Shown here in pieces: positions 33,833 to 41,623 of a DNA stretch of 64,000 bases. The notes beneath the pieces were generated by a model. That model worked only from the letters and a program-made list of their open reading frames with translations. It had not been told where the DNA came from and ran no database searches. Positions within the stretch are counted from its first letter, which is position 1, and the number at the start of each line of letters is the position of its first letter. Position numbers and translations under genes: made by a program. Source of the stretch: Candidatus Wolframiiraptor gerlachensis (lineage in GTDB: Archaea; Thermoproteota; Nitrososphaeria_A; Caldarchaeales; Wolframiiraptoraceae); assembly GCA_021323375.2 (NCBI GenBank), contig JAJPCT020000022.1:38411-102410 (forward strand). Reading direction: 5' to 3'.

Positions 33833-34273
33833 ATGGGTCTCGTCGAGAAGTTCGTGAGAAAATGTAGGGCAAGAAGCCCCTGGATACTTCTATTCGACAC
33901 TGGGGCATGTAATGCATGTGATATCGAGATAGCTGCATGCCTGACCCCACGCTATGATGTTGAAAGGTTCGGTGTTCTTGCGCGTGGAAGCCCGAGGCAC
34001 GCAGATATACTCATTGTGACAGGCCCCGTTACTAGGCAGGCGAGAGACAGGCTTATCAGGATATATGAGCAGATGCCTGAGCCCAAGTATGTTGTCGCCG
34101 CTGGGACGTGCGCGACGAGCGGCGGAGTATATTGGGGCTGCTATAACACTTACCCCAGCCTCGACTCCGTTATACCCGTCCATGCCTATGTCTCGGGCTG
34201 CCCCGTGAAGCCAGAAGCAATCCTGAAGGCGATCAGCATACTGGTCGAGAAGATTGAGAGGGGGGAGGTTTAG
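33833..34273 (+). CDS. Group 4 [NiFe] hydrogenase small subunit (NuoB-like)
   Basis: A 146-residue Fe-S protein binding the proximal [4Fe-4S] cluster. The ligands are C26 and C29 in T-G-A-C-N-A-C-D-I-E, a Cys in A-A-G-T-C-A and a Cys in S-G-C-P. The C-x2-C spacing followed by D-I-E is the hydrogenase form (EchC, MbhJ, HycG). Complex I NuoB has two adjacent cysteines instead. It transfers electrons between the [NiFe] site and the NuoI-like subunit. It begins 6 nt after the A subunit. Confidence 0.9.
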   Translation: MGLVEKFVRKCRARSPWILLFDTGACNACDIEIAACLTPRYDVERFGVLARGSPRHADILIVTGPVTRQARDRLIRIYEQMPEPKYVVAAGTCATSGGVYWGCYNTYPSLDSVIPVHAYVSGCPVKPEAILKAISILVEKIERGEV

Positions 34274-34275
34274 GG

Positions 34276-34746
34276 TTGAGCGAGGAGGATATTCTAAGGA
34301 AGATAACTGAGAGGTTTGGTGAGAGGGTTCTCGAGGCTAAGATCCTCGGGAGGAGAAGGATCTCGATCCTCGTTTCACCCGACGCTTACAAGGATGCCGT
34401 GAAGTATGTAGCGCATGATCTTGAGTTGGAATTCCTAAGCTGCTTGAGTGGAGTGGATCGGGGGGATAGCTTGGAGGTCGTGGCGCATCTGGGATTCTCC
34501 ACTCAAGTCCTCATTAAAACCCGTATTCCGAAGGATAATCCCGTCATAGATTCGATAACCGATGTTCTCCCGGCCGCGAACCTGTATGAGCGGGAGGCGC
34601 ATGATCTGCTCGGCATAGTTTTCAGGGGTCACCCTAATCTCAGGAGAGTCTTCCTGCCCGAGGATTGGCCCAAGGGCATCTATCCGTTGAGGAAGGACTA
34701 TGCGCCGGAGCATCCAAAGCCGCTTAGAGGAGGCGAGAGTGGATGA
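34276..34746 (+). CDS. Complex I 30-kDa-like subunit (NuoC-like)
   Basis: A 156-residue protein starting at TTG, 5 nt after GGGGGAGG. The C-terminal signature Y-E-R-E-A-H-D-L-L-G-I-V-F-x-G-H-P-x-L-R-R-x-F-L-P is that of NuoC, EchD and MbhI. It is a structural subunit of the peripheral arm next to the catalytic subunit. It ends in an ATGA overlap with the large-subunit gene. Confidence 0.9.
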   Translation: MSEEDILRKITERFGERVLEAKILGRRRISILVSPDAYKDAVKYVAHDLELEFLSCLSGVDRGDSLEVVAHLGFSTQVLIKTRIPKDNPVIDSITDVLPAANLYEREAHDLLGIVFRGHPNLRRVFLPEDWPKGIYPLRKDYAPEHPKPLRGGESG

Positions 34747-35936
34747 GCTTCGAGATACCGATTGGCCCGCAACACCCGATACATGTCGAGCCTCTGATGC
34801 TGAGGCTCAGCGTTGAAGGCGAGCTAATAGTGGATGTTGATGTTGATGTCAGCTATATTCACAGGGGGATCGAGAAGGCCCTTGAGGTCCGGCCATACAT
34901 TCAGGGGCTCTATCTCGTCGAGAGGATATGTGGGATATGTAATGCCGCCCACTCCCTCTGCTACTGCCTCAACGTGGAGCAGCTTCTCGGGAAAGAAGCT
35001 CCTCCGAGGGCCAAGTATCTCAGGATTGTCGTGGAGGAGCTTAGCAGGATTCACAGCCACCTCCTCTGGCTCGGCCACTACTTCCACACGCTAGGCTTCG
35101 AGACCCTCTTCATGTACTTCTGGAGGGATAGGGAGAGGGTCATGGACATGCTCGAGCTCATTACGGGCAATAGGGTCACCACGGCCTATAACACGATAGG
35201 GGGTGTGAGGAGGGATCTAACGCCGGAGGTAGAGCAGAAGCTCAGAAGAACACTCGACTACATCGAGGAGAGGATGCGCTATTATGAGAAGGTGATAGAC
35301 TCGGAACCGACGATCCTCGCGAGGACTCAGGGTGTTGGGATTCTAAAGCCTAGTGATGCGGTGAGACTTGGTGTTGTCGGCCCCCATCTAAGAGCATCGG
35401 GAATAAAGCATGATGTTAGGCTGGATGACCCGTATAGCGGCCATGACGAGATCCCGTTCAACGTGATCACGTGGGATACATGCGACTGCTATGCTAGGGT
35501 GAAGGTTAGGGTTAAAGAGGTCCATGAATGCGTGAACATGATCCGCTATGCACTTGATCATATGCCGTCTGGCGATTATAGGCTGAAGATACCACCATTC
35601 TTCAAGGCCCCTCCGGGCGAGTCATTGTCAAGAGTTGAGGCGCCGAGGGGCGAGCTAGTCCACTACTCGATCTCGGATGGCAGTGATAGGCCGTATAGGT
35701 ATAGGGTGAGGACACCGACGCTCGCGAACCTATTATCCGTTGTTGAGATGCTGAAGAGCAGGGATGGCTACGAGGTCTATATAGCTGATGTCCCGGCAAT
35801 CCTAGGCGGCATAGACCCTTGCATATGTTGTAGCGCGAGGGTCGTGGTCGCGGATGAGGCGAGGAGGAGGCGGACAGTCATGACTCTCGATGACATCATA
35901 AGGATCTCGCGTGATAGGGGGGTTGAGAGAAGATGA
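34743..35936 (+). CDS. Group 4 [NiFe] hydrogenase large (catalytic) subunit
   Basis: A 397-residue protein of the NuoD/EchE/MbhL/HycE family. Unlike complex I NuoD it keeps both nickel-iron cysteine pairs: R-I-C-G-I-C-N-A-A-H near residue 63 (RxCGxCxxxH) and D-P-C-I-C-C-S-A-R near 358-366 (DPCxxCxxR). The N-terminal G-P-Q-H-P and S-Y-I-H-R-G-I-E-K motifs are also present. About 31 residues follow the final Arg of the L2 motif, a length consistent with a C-terminal peptide cut off by the HycI protease encoded just upstream. It catalyses reversible H2 production or oxidation. ATGA overlaps both neighbours. Confidence 0.92.
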   Translation: MSFEIPIGPQHPIHVEPLMLRLSVEGELIVDVDVDVSYIHRGIEKALEVRPYIQGLYLVERICGICNAAHSLCYCLNVEQLLGKEAPPRAKYLRIVVEELSRIHSHLLWLGHYFHTLGFETLFMYFWRDRERVMDMLELITGNRVTTAYNTIGGVRRDLTPEVEQKLRRTLDYIEERMRYYEKVIDSEPTILARTQGVGILKPSDAVRLGVVGPHLRASGIKHDVRLDDPYSGHDEIPFNVITWDTCDCYARVKVRVKEVHECVNMIRYALDHMPSGDYRLKIPPFFKAPPGESLSRVEAPRGELVHYSISDGSDRPYRYRVRTPTLANLLSVVEMLKSRDGYEVYIADVPAILGGIDPCICCSARVVVADEARRRRTVMTLDDIIRISRDRGVERR

Positions 35937-36898
35937 TCGAGAAGATCTTGGCTACGATATTCTTCCCGGGAGCGGTCTTCTTGCTCGCGGTCTCGCTCTT
36001 CTATGAGTGGGTTGATCGGAAGCTCTATGCTAGGTTTCAGAATAGGGTTGGGCCTCACTTGGCGGGCCCCTTCGGGCTCCTTCAGCCGGTTGCCGACTTC
36101 ATCAAGCTCCTCTCTAAGGAGGATATTGTCCCGATGGCGGCTGATAGGCTTCTCTTCACACTGACGCCGATACTTGCTTCAGCCCTTACACTCTTTGCTT
36201 GCATGTTTCTCCCGATAGCCGGGCCAACAGGCATAATCTCATTCGAAGGCGATCTGATAGTCGTTATAGCCCTCCTCTCAATCTACACGATAACAGTTTA
36301 TCTCGCCGGTGAGGGTTCGAACAATAGGTTCGCCTCGATAGGAGCCGAAAGAGCAGCTCTCCAGCTAATAGGATACGAGATTCCCCTGACACTCAGCCTC
36401 CTGAGCGCCGCCATCGCCGCCGGCTCGCTCAGCGTTGGCGGGATAGTTGAGGCGCAGGCTGAGAGAGGCCTCTGGCTCATCGTAGGCCCACAGAGCATAG
36501 GCTTCGCAATCTTCGTCATATCCTCTCAGGCCGAGATGAAGAGGATACCATTCGACATACCAGAGGCCGAGCAGGAGATAGTCGCGGGATGGGAGGTCGA
36601 GTATGGCGGGAGAAGGCTCGCATTATTCAGGCTCTCAAAGGATCTTGAGCTCATCCTGCTCTCAGGCCTCGGCGCGGCGATATTCCTCGGAGGCCCAATA
36701 GGGCCCGTTATCCCGGGACTCGAGCCAATGCTATACACGATCTATTTCATCCTAAAGTCCCTAATCGTCCTCGCGATCTTCACGCTTGTTAGGGCGCTCT
36801 TTGCGAGGCTCAGGATAGATCAGATGGAGTTCTTCTCGTGGAAATACCTGATGCCCTTGGCCGTGATACTCATAATCCTGACGGAGGTGATTTTGTGA
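35933..36898 (+). CDS. nuoH: Complex I-like subunit H
   Basis: A 321-residue integral membrane protein with eight or so helices. E-W-V-D-R-K-L-Y-A-R-F-Q-N-R-V-G-P (about 25-40), K-L-L-S-K-E-D-I and E-A-E-Q-E-I-V-A-G-W-E-V-E-Y (about 205-220) are the conserved NuoH/FpoH/MbhM loops that couple the peripheral arm to the ion-translocating arm. Subunit H is common to complex I, Fpo and group 4 hydrogenases. It follows the catalytic subunit by an ATGA overlap. Confidence 0.93.
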   Translation: MIEKILATIFFPGAVFLLAVSLFYEWVDRKLYARFQNRVGPHLAGPFGLLQPVADFIKLLSKEDIVPMAADRLLFTLTPILASALTLFACMFLPIAGPTGIISFEGDLIVVIALLSIYTITVYLAGEGSNNRFASIGAERAALQLIGYEIPLTLSLLSAAIAAGSLSVGGIVEAQAERGLWLIVGPQSIGFAIFVISSQAEMKRIPFDIPEAEQEIVAGWEVEYGGRRLALFRLSKDLELILLSGLGAAIFLGGPIGPVIPGLEPMLYTIYFILKSLIVLAIFTLVRALFARLRIDQMEFFSWKYLMPLAVILIILTEVIL

Positions 36899-36900
36899 GC

Positions 36901-37251
36901 ATGAAGGTTCCAGGCCGCCTTCTAGCAGAAGCCCTAAAAAACCTCTTCAGGAAGAGGGCCACGATACTCTACCCATACAGGGAGCTTGACAAGATACATC
37001 TGCCGGAGGGATTCAGGGGCAGGATAGAGTTTGATAGAGCAAAGTGCATCGGGTGCCAGCTCTGCTTCAGGGTCTGCCCAGCAAAAGCCATAGAGATAAT
37101 CGAGGATGAGAAGGGCAAGAGACCCATCTTCTACATTTACAGATGCATATACTGCGCTCAGTGCGTGGAAGTCTGCCCAACTAAGGCGATTAGCATGAGC
37201 AAGATCTTCGAGAATATCGCTCTAAGGAAGGAGGATATGGTGGTGAGATAA
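36901..37251 (+). CDS. nuoI: Complex I-like ferredoxin subunit I
   Basis: A 116-residue protein with two [4Fe-4S] binding motifs, C-I-G-C-Q-L-C-F-R-V-C-P and C-I-Y-C-A-Q-C-V-E-V-C-P. It relays electrons from the external donor, probably ferredoxin, to the small subunit. No NuoE, F or G genes follow, so no NADH input module is encoded here. The ATG at 36901 follows GGAGGTGA by 10 nt; a GTG at 36895 overlapping the previous stop is the alternative start. Confidence 0.92.
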   Translation: MKVPGRLLAEALKNLFRKRATILYPYRELDKIHLPEGFRGRIEFDRAKCIGCQLCFRVCPAKAIEIIEDEKGKRPIFYIYRCIYCAQCVEVCPTKAISMSKIFENIALRKEDMVVR

Positions 37252-37490
37252 TGGCCGCGATACACATCGCGATGATAATCATTACCATAGTGTTCACGGT
37301 GCTGGCCGCGGAGCTGAGGGATATGATGAAGGCCATACTCGCATTCATGTGCGCGAACATCGCGATGGCCGCGATATTCTATCTCCTCGGAGCACCTTAT
37401 CTCAGCGTCTTCCAGCTGCTGATATACGCTGGTGCGGTCACGATACTCCTCCTAGCGACGATACATGCAGGGGAGGAGAGAGGTGACTAG
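37251..37490 (+). CDS. nuoJ: Complex I-like subunit J, N-terminal half
   Basis: A 79-residue membrane protein with three helices. P-Y-L-S-V-F-Q-L-L-I-Y-A-G-A-V-T-I-L corresponds to the third helix of NuoJ, which in complex I contains the pi-bulge that rotates during coupling. It ends right after that helix, where NuoJ would continue. The rest of the subunit is supplied by the next gene. The start overlaps the previous stop (TAATG). Confidence 0.88.
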   Translation: MAAIHIAMIIITIVFTVLAAELRDMMKAILAFMCANIAMAAIFYLLGAPYLSVFQLLIYAGAVTILLLATIHAGEERGD

Positions 37491-37491
37491 G

Positions 37492-37737
37492 ATGGAGGCC
37501 ACGAGGATTGTTGCCGCTATACTTGCGGTAATCCTTGCGGCGGCGCTTCTAGCCTACTCCCCGAGGATAATTGAGGACATTAGGGCCCCGAGCCTCGAGC
37601 CCACGAGGATCGAGGATAATCCGCAGTTTCTCTGGGCTAATAGGTGGCTCGACCTACTAATCCAGGCATTCATACTCTTCGCGGTGATCGTGGCTATCTC
37701 ATCCCAACTTAGGAGGGATTTGAGGTCAAGGTGGTGA
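37492..37737 (+). CDS. Complex I-like subunit J, C-terminal half
   Basis: An 81-residue protein with one N-terminal helix, a loop of ~35 residues and one C-terminal helix (L-L-I-Q-A-F-I-L-F-A-V-I-V-A-I). Topology and position match helices 4 and 5 of NuoJ, so the subunit is split into two genes. Split J subunits are known in archaeal Fpo-type and Mbh-type complexes. The assignment rests mostly on position and topology. Confidence 0.7.
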   Translation: MEATRIVAAILAVILAAALLAYSPRIIEDIRAPSLEPTRIEDNPQFLWANRWLDLLIQAFILFAVIVAISSQLRRDLRSRW

Positions 37738-37744
37738 GCGCTGT

Positions 37745-38065
37745 ATGAACCTTTACGAGATATACTTCGCTGGATCCCTTCTCCTAATCGCCGCCGGCCT
37801 CTACATAATCGCGTCCAAGAGACATCTCGTCAAGATAGTGATAGGATTGGAGGTCGTAACTCTCGGAGTGAATCTCGCGATAGCCTCGATGGGGATAAGG
37901 ATAATGGACGGCGTGATAGTGATGGATGCCCTAGCCCAGAGCATGATCGCGATCTCGATAGCCGTGGCGGCGGCGATCGCGGCGCTCGCGCTATCCATAG
38001 CCCTAAACATCTACAGGCATTATGGGACATTCGATATCAGGAAGCTTAGGAGGTTGAGGTGGTGA
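37745..38065 (+). CDS. nuoK: Complex I-like subunit K
   Basis: A 106-residue protein with three helices. G-L-E-V-V-T-L-G-V-N-L (about 37-47) carries the conserved Glu of helix 2 in the axial proton path, and D-A-L-A-Q-S-M-I-A-I-S-I-A-V-A-A-A (about 60-80) is the MrpC/NuoK signature helix. It links subunit J to the antiporter-like subunits. Confidence 0.9.
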   Translation: MNLYEIYFAGSLLLIAAGLYIIASKRHLVKIVIGLEVVTLGVNLAIASMGIRIMDGVIVMDALAQSMIAISIAVAAAIAALALSIALNIYRHYGTFDIRKLRRLRW

Positions 38066-38067
38066 GC

Positions 38068-39624
38068 ATGGATCCCCTCGCAGTTATCCTGATACTCGTC
38101 GGAGCCGCGATAGTCACCGTGATTCTAGACCCGGTCTTCAAGAGGATCAGGATGATCGAGCTCAGCGGCGTGATCACTTGCATCGCCTTACTCTCCACAT
38201 TAATCCTACTAGTCCTTGATGCTGTGGTGGGAGCCCCGCCCCGAATGATCATATTCGGCCCAGACTCCCCGCTAACCGCCTCCCTTAAGCTTGATATGCT
38301 GAGCATTTATCTCTCGATCATCTTCTCCGGCCTCGGCCTAATGGCAGCAATATACTCAATGAAATACATGTTATTCGAGGTTGAGCATCTCCCCCTCGAT
38401 GATCTATTCTGGGTTAAGGTGAGGGAGCTGGGCCTTGACAGGTATTATGCCCTCCTCCTAACCCTGATCGCGGGGATGATCGGCGTGACCATGGCGAACG
38501 ACTTCTTCACACTCTACGTCTTCTGGGAGCTCATGGCGATCTCATCATACTCGCTCGTCGCATTTAGGAAGTGGTCTTGGGAGGCGGTTGAGGCGGGCTT
38601 CAAGTATCTCATAATGAGCACTCTCGGGTCGCTCGCCGCCCTCCTCGGGATAGCCGTCCTCTACGGGCTCACGGGATCGCTTAGATTCGATGCCGTGAGA
38701 GTTGCGGTCTTCGGAGGGGGTAATATGGCGGCCGCATTCTCCCTCGTGATGATATTAATTGGCTTCGGCGTGACGGCCGCGATCGTGCCATTCCACTCAT
38801 GGCTACCGGATGCGCACCCAGCAGCCCCAACCCCGATAAGCGCGATCCTATCCGGCGTCGTGATCAAGACGGGAATCTACGCGATGCTCTGGTCCATGTT
38901 CAAGATATTCGGGCCAGTGGCCTATGGCTTCAGCCCAGCCCTAATCGGCCTAGGGATACTGACCATGAGCTTCGCCAACATAGCCGCGATCATGCAGACT
39001 GATATCAAGAGGTTTCTAGCATATTCCAGCATAGCCAATATCGGATACATAGTCACCGGCATGGGGCTCGCTGCCCACATACTCAGGACATATCCATCGG
39101 AGGTTGGGTTGGCTGCCCTCGCGCTGACCGGAGCGCTCCTCCACGTGCTCAACCACGCGCTCGGGAAGGGCCTCTCGTTCCTCTCAACCGGATGCTATAT
39201 CCTGAGGATAAACTCTAGGGAGATTGAAAAGCTCGAGGGCATTGGGCCGAGAATGCCGGCCACCACAGCATCCCTCGGCATCGGGCTTCTGAATCTCGCC
39301 GGCGTGCCTCCTCTAAGCGGCTTCTGGAGCAAGCTCCTCATAGTATCGGCCGGCCTCGGAGTCCCCTCAGATGGCTTGATGCTCGCGGCGACCATAATCT
39401 TCATAGTGAACTGTATTATGGCCGCTGGCTATTATCTCTGGCTCTTCCAGAGGCTGGCATTCAGGAGGCCCATGCTCGATGGAGGTCATAAGGAGGTTAT
39501 GGAGGCGCCTGCCCTCATGCTCACCCCCCTACTAGTCCTCGCAGCTGCCTGCATACTCGTCACAATAATGTTGAACCCAGTCCTCCAGCTTATACAATCT
39601 GCTCTAGAGGTGATTTTGAGATGA
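38068..39624 (+). CDS. Antiporter-like membrane subunit 1 (NuoM/MrpD-like)
   Basis: A 518-residue protein with about 14 helices. F-F-T-L-Y-V-F-W-E-L-M-A-I-S-S-Y holds the conserved helix-5 Glu; F-H-S-W-L-P-D-A-H-P-A-A-P-T-P-I-S-A-I-L-S-G is the family signature; H-A-L-G-K-G-L provides the helix-12 Lys. P-T-P-I-S-A-I-L-S-G resembles MrpD, MbhH and NuoM more than NuoN. It is one of three proton- or sodium-translocating modules. ATG 38068 was preferred over two GTGs just upstream because of GAGGT spacing. Confidence 0.88.
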   Translation: MDPLAVILILVGAAIVTVILDPVFKRIRMIELSGVITCIALLSTLILLVLDAVVGAPPRMIIFGPDSPLTASLKLDMLSIYLSIIFSGLGLMAAIYSMKYMLFEVEHLPLDDLFWVKVRELGLDRYYALLLTLIAGMIGVTMANDFFTLYVFWELMAISSYSLVAFRKWSWEAVEAGFKYLIMSTLGSLAALLGIAVLYGLTGSLRFDAVRVAVFGGGNMAAAFSLVMILIGFGVTAAIVPFHSWLPDAHPAAPTPISAILSGVVIKTGIYAMLWSMFKIFGPVAYGFSPALIGLGILTMSFANIAAIMQTDIKRFLAYSSIANIGYIVTGMGLAAHILRTYPSEVGLAALALTGALLHVLNHALGKGLSFLSTGCYILRINSREIEKLEGIGPRMPATTASLGIGLLNLAGVPPLSGFWSKLLIVSAGLGVPSDGLMLAATIIFIVNCIMAAGYYLWLFQRLAFRRPMLDGGHKEVMEAPALMLTPLLVLAAACILVTIMLNPVLQLIQSALEVILR

Positions 39625-41621
39625 GTATCGAGCCTTGGGCATTCTATGCCTGGGCATGTTGGATAATACCGGTGATAGGCGCCCTATCGACACCTCTGCT
39701 CAATAGGATCAGCGAGAGGGTGAGGGATCTTGGCGCGGTCATCTTCTCGCTCCTAGCGATGCTGATGACCCTAGGCCTTTTACCGCTCCTATTCAGTGAT
39801 GTTGAGTGGCCGTTGAGAAGCCAGGTCTCATGGGTGTTACTGCCGGGAGCCCCGATCCTCTCGGAGATAAGGGCTGGAATGCTCCTCGACCCGCTCAGCA
39901 TAATAATGGCTAATGTGGTCTCGGTGGTCAGCTTCCTGATAATGGTCTACTCCGCAGGCTATATGCGCGGCGACCCAGGCCTCACGAGATACTGGTTCTT
40001 CATGAACTTCTTCATCGCGAATATGCTCCTCCTAGTGCTCGCCGACAACCTAGTCCTCATGCTCATCGGCTGGGAAGGTGTCGGCCTCTGTAGCTACGCC
40101 CTCATAGGCTACTGGTATCGCGATTCCAAGGAGGGCTGGCTCCACTACTGGGTTGGAGAGCCGCCTGAGGCCTATCCACCATCACACTGCGGCATGAAAG
40201 CCTTCATCGTGACGAGGTTCGGGGACCTATTCATGATCGCCGGAGTCCTGATGCTGGCGGCCACGGTTAAGACGATCAGTTTCCCCGAGCTCCTGCACGC
40301 CGACGCAACTGCGCCCATGGAGATGAGATGGCTCCTTCCAGTCTCCCTGGTAATGATCCTTGGTGGGGCTGTTGGCAAGTCGGCTCAGCTGCCGCTGATG
40401 GAGTGGCTCCCGGATGCCATGGCGGGCCCATCATCTGTTAGCGCGCTGATACACGCGGCCACGATGGTCAAGGCTGGGGTATACCTGGTCGCGAGGCTCT
40501 TCCCGATAGCGCTCAACTGGAGCGCGAGCATGCCGGCGGCCACGAGCTTCTTCTACGCCGTCATGTGGATCGGGGCCCTCACAGCATTCATAGCCGCGAG
40601 CCAGGCCGTTGCCTCAACCGAGCTCAAGAAGGTTCTAGCATACTCGACGGTCAGCCAGATAGGCTATATGATGATGGCCCTCGGGGCGGCTGGGCTCTCA
40701 GCTGAGATACTCACGGGCTATGTAGCCTCCATCTTCCACCTGATGAATCATGCGGTCTTCAAGGCAGCCCTCTTCCTCGCCGCCGGCTCGATAATCCACG
40801 CAGCCGGATCAAGGTTTCTCAGGGACATGGGAGGCCTCCGGAAGTATATGCCTGTAACATTCTATAGCACGCTCCTCGCAACCTTCGCCTTAATCGGCCT
40901 ACCGCCCTTCGGTGGATTCTGGAGCAAAGATCTAGTGCTCTCCGCGACATTATCCTCCGGCCAGTATGCGGTCTTCATCCTCGGCCTAGTCACAGCGATC
41001 CTAACAGCCTTCTATAGTATCAGGATGATAGGCCTAGCCTTCTGTGGTGGTGAGGAGTCCAGGAAAGCTCATGAGGCGCCGAGGATCATGTGGATCCCCT
41101 ACCTCATCCTAGCAGCCCTCAGCCTCATCATAGGGCTTGTTGCGCCGTTGCTTGAAAGCGGCCTCGAAACGGCCTTATCTCGCATACTGCCAGTCCACGC
41201 GCACCCAGCTCATGGGGCGTCAAGCATGGAGCTCCTCGTCCCGCTGGCATCGGTAATTGCTATTGCTGTTGGAGCTGTTCCAGCCTACGCTCTCTACGTA
41301 AGGAGGATAAGGAATCCGGAGGAAATCATCGAGAAGCATGGATATATGAAGGCGCTCAGAATGCTCCTTATAAGAAGATACTACATTAACGCCTTCTACT
41401 ATAGGGCCATAGCATATCCCTCGATAAGGCTCAGCCATGCCATTCATAAGGCATTCGAATTACGGATCATCGAGGGGATCAATAAAGCGATATCGATCGG
41501 CGCGAGAAGGTTCTCGGATATTGTTAGGAGGGTGCATACAGGCCTGCTGAATCATTATGTCATCGGACTAATCCTAGGAGCCCTCATACTCATAATCCTG
41601 ATCCTTGCGGGAGGTGCATAG
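39621..41621 (+). CDS. nuoL: Antiporter-like membrane subunit 2 (NuoL-like)
   Basis: A 666-residue protein, the longest of the three antiporter-like subunits, as NuoL always is. G-W-E-G-V-G-L-C-S-Y-A-L-I-G-Y-W-Y has the helix-5 Glu, and S-A-Q-L-P-L-x-E-W-L-P-D-A-M-A-G-P-S-S-V-S-A-L-I-H-A is the NuoL signature. The C-terminal extension (~560-666) contains an amphipathic stretch and a last helix, corresponding to the lateral helix of complex I. ATGA overlap with the preceding gene. Confidence 0.93.
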   Translation: MSIEPWAFYAWACWIIPVIGALSTPLLNRISERVRDLGAVIFSLLAMLMTLGLLPLLFSDVEWPLRSQVSWVLLPGAPILSEIRAGMLLDPLSIIMANVVSVVSFLIMVYSAGYMRGDPGLTRYWFFMNFFIANMLLLVLADNLVLMLIGWEGVGLCSYALIGYWYRDSKEGWLHYWVGEPPEAYPPSHCGMKAFIVTRFGDLFMIAGVLMLAATVKTISFPELLHADATAPMEMRWLLPVSLVMILGGAVGKSAQLPLMEWLPDAMAGPSSVSALIHAATMVKAGVYLVARLFPIALNWSASMPAATSFFYAVMWIGALTAFIAASQAVASTELKKVLAYSTVSQIGYMMMALGAAGLSAEILTGYVASIFHLMNHAVFKAALFLAAGSIIHAAGSRFLRDMGGLRKYMPVTFYSTLLATFALIGLPPFGGFWSKDLVLSATLSSGQYAVFILGLVTAILTAFYSIRMIGLAFCGGEESRKAHEAPRIMWIPYLILAALSLIIGLVAPLLESGLETALSRILPVHAHPAHGASSMELLVPLASVIAIAVGAVPAYALYVRRIRNPEEIIEKHGYMKALRMLLIRRYYINAFYYRAIAYPSIRLSHAIHKAFELRIIEGINKAISIGARRFSDIVRRVHTGLLNHYVIGLILGALILIILILAGGA

Positions 41622-41623
41622 GG

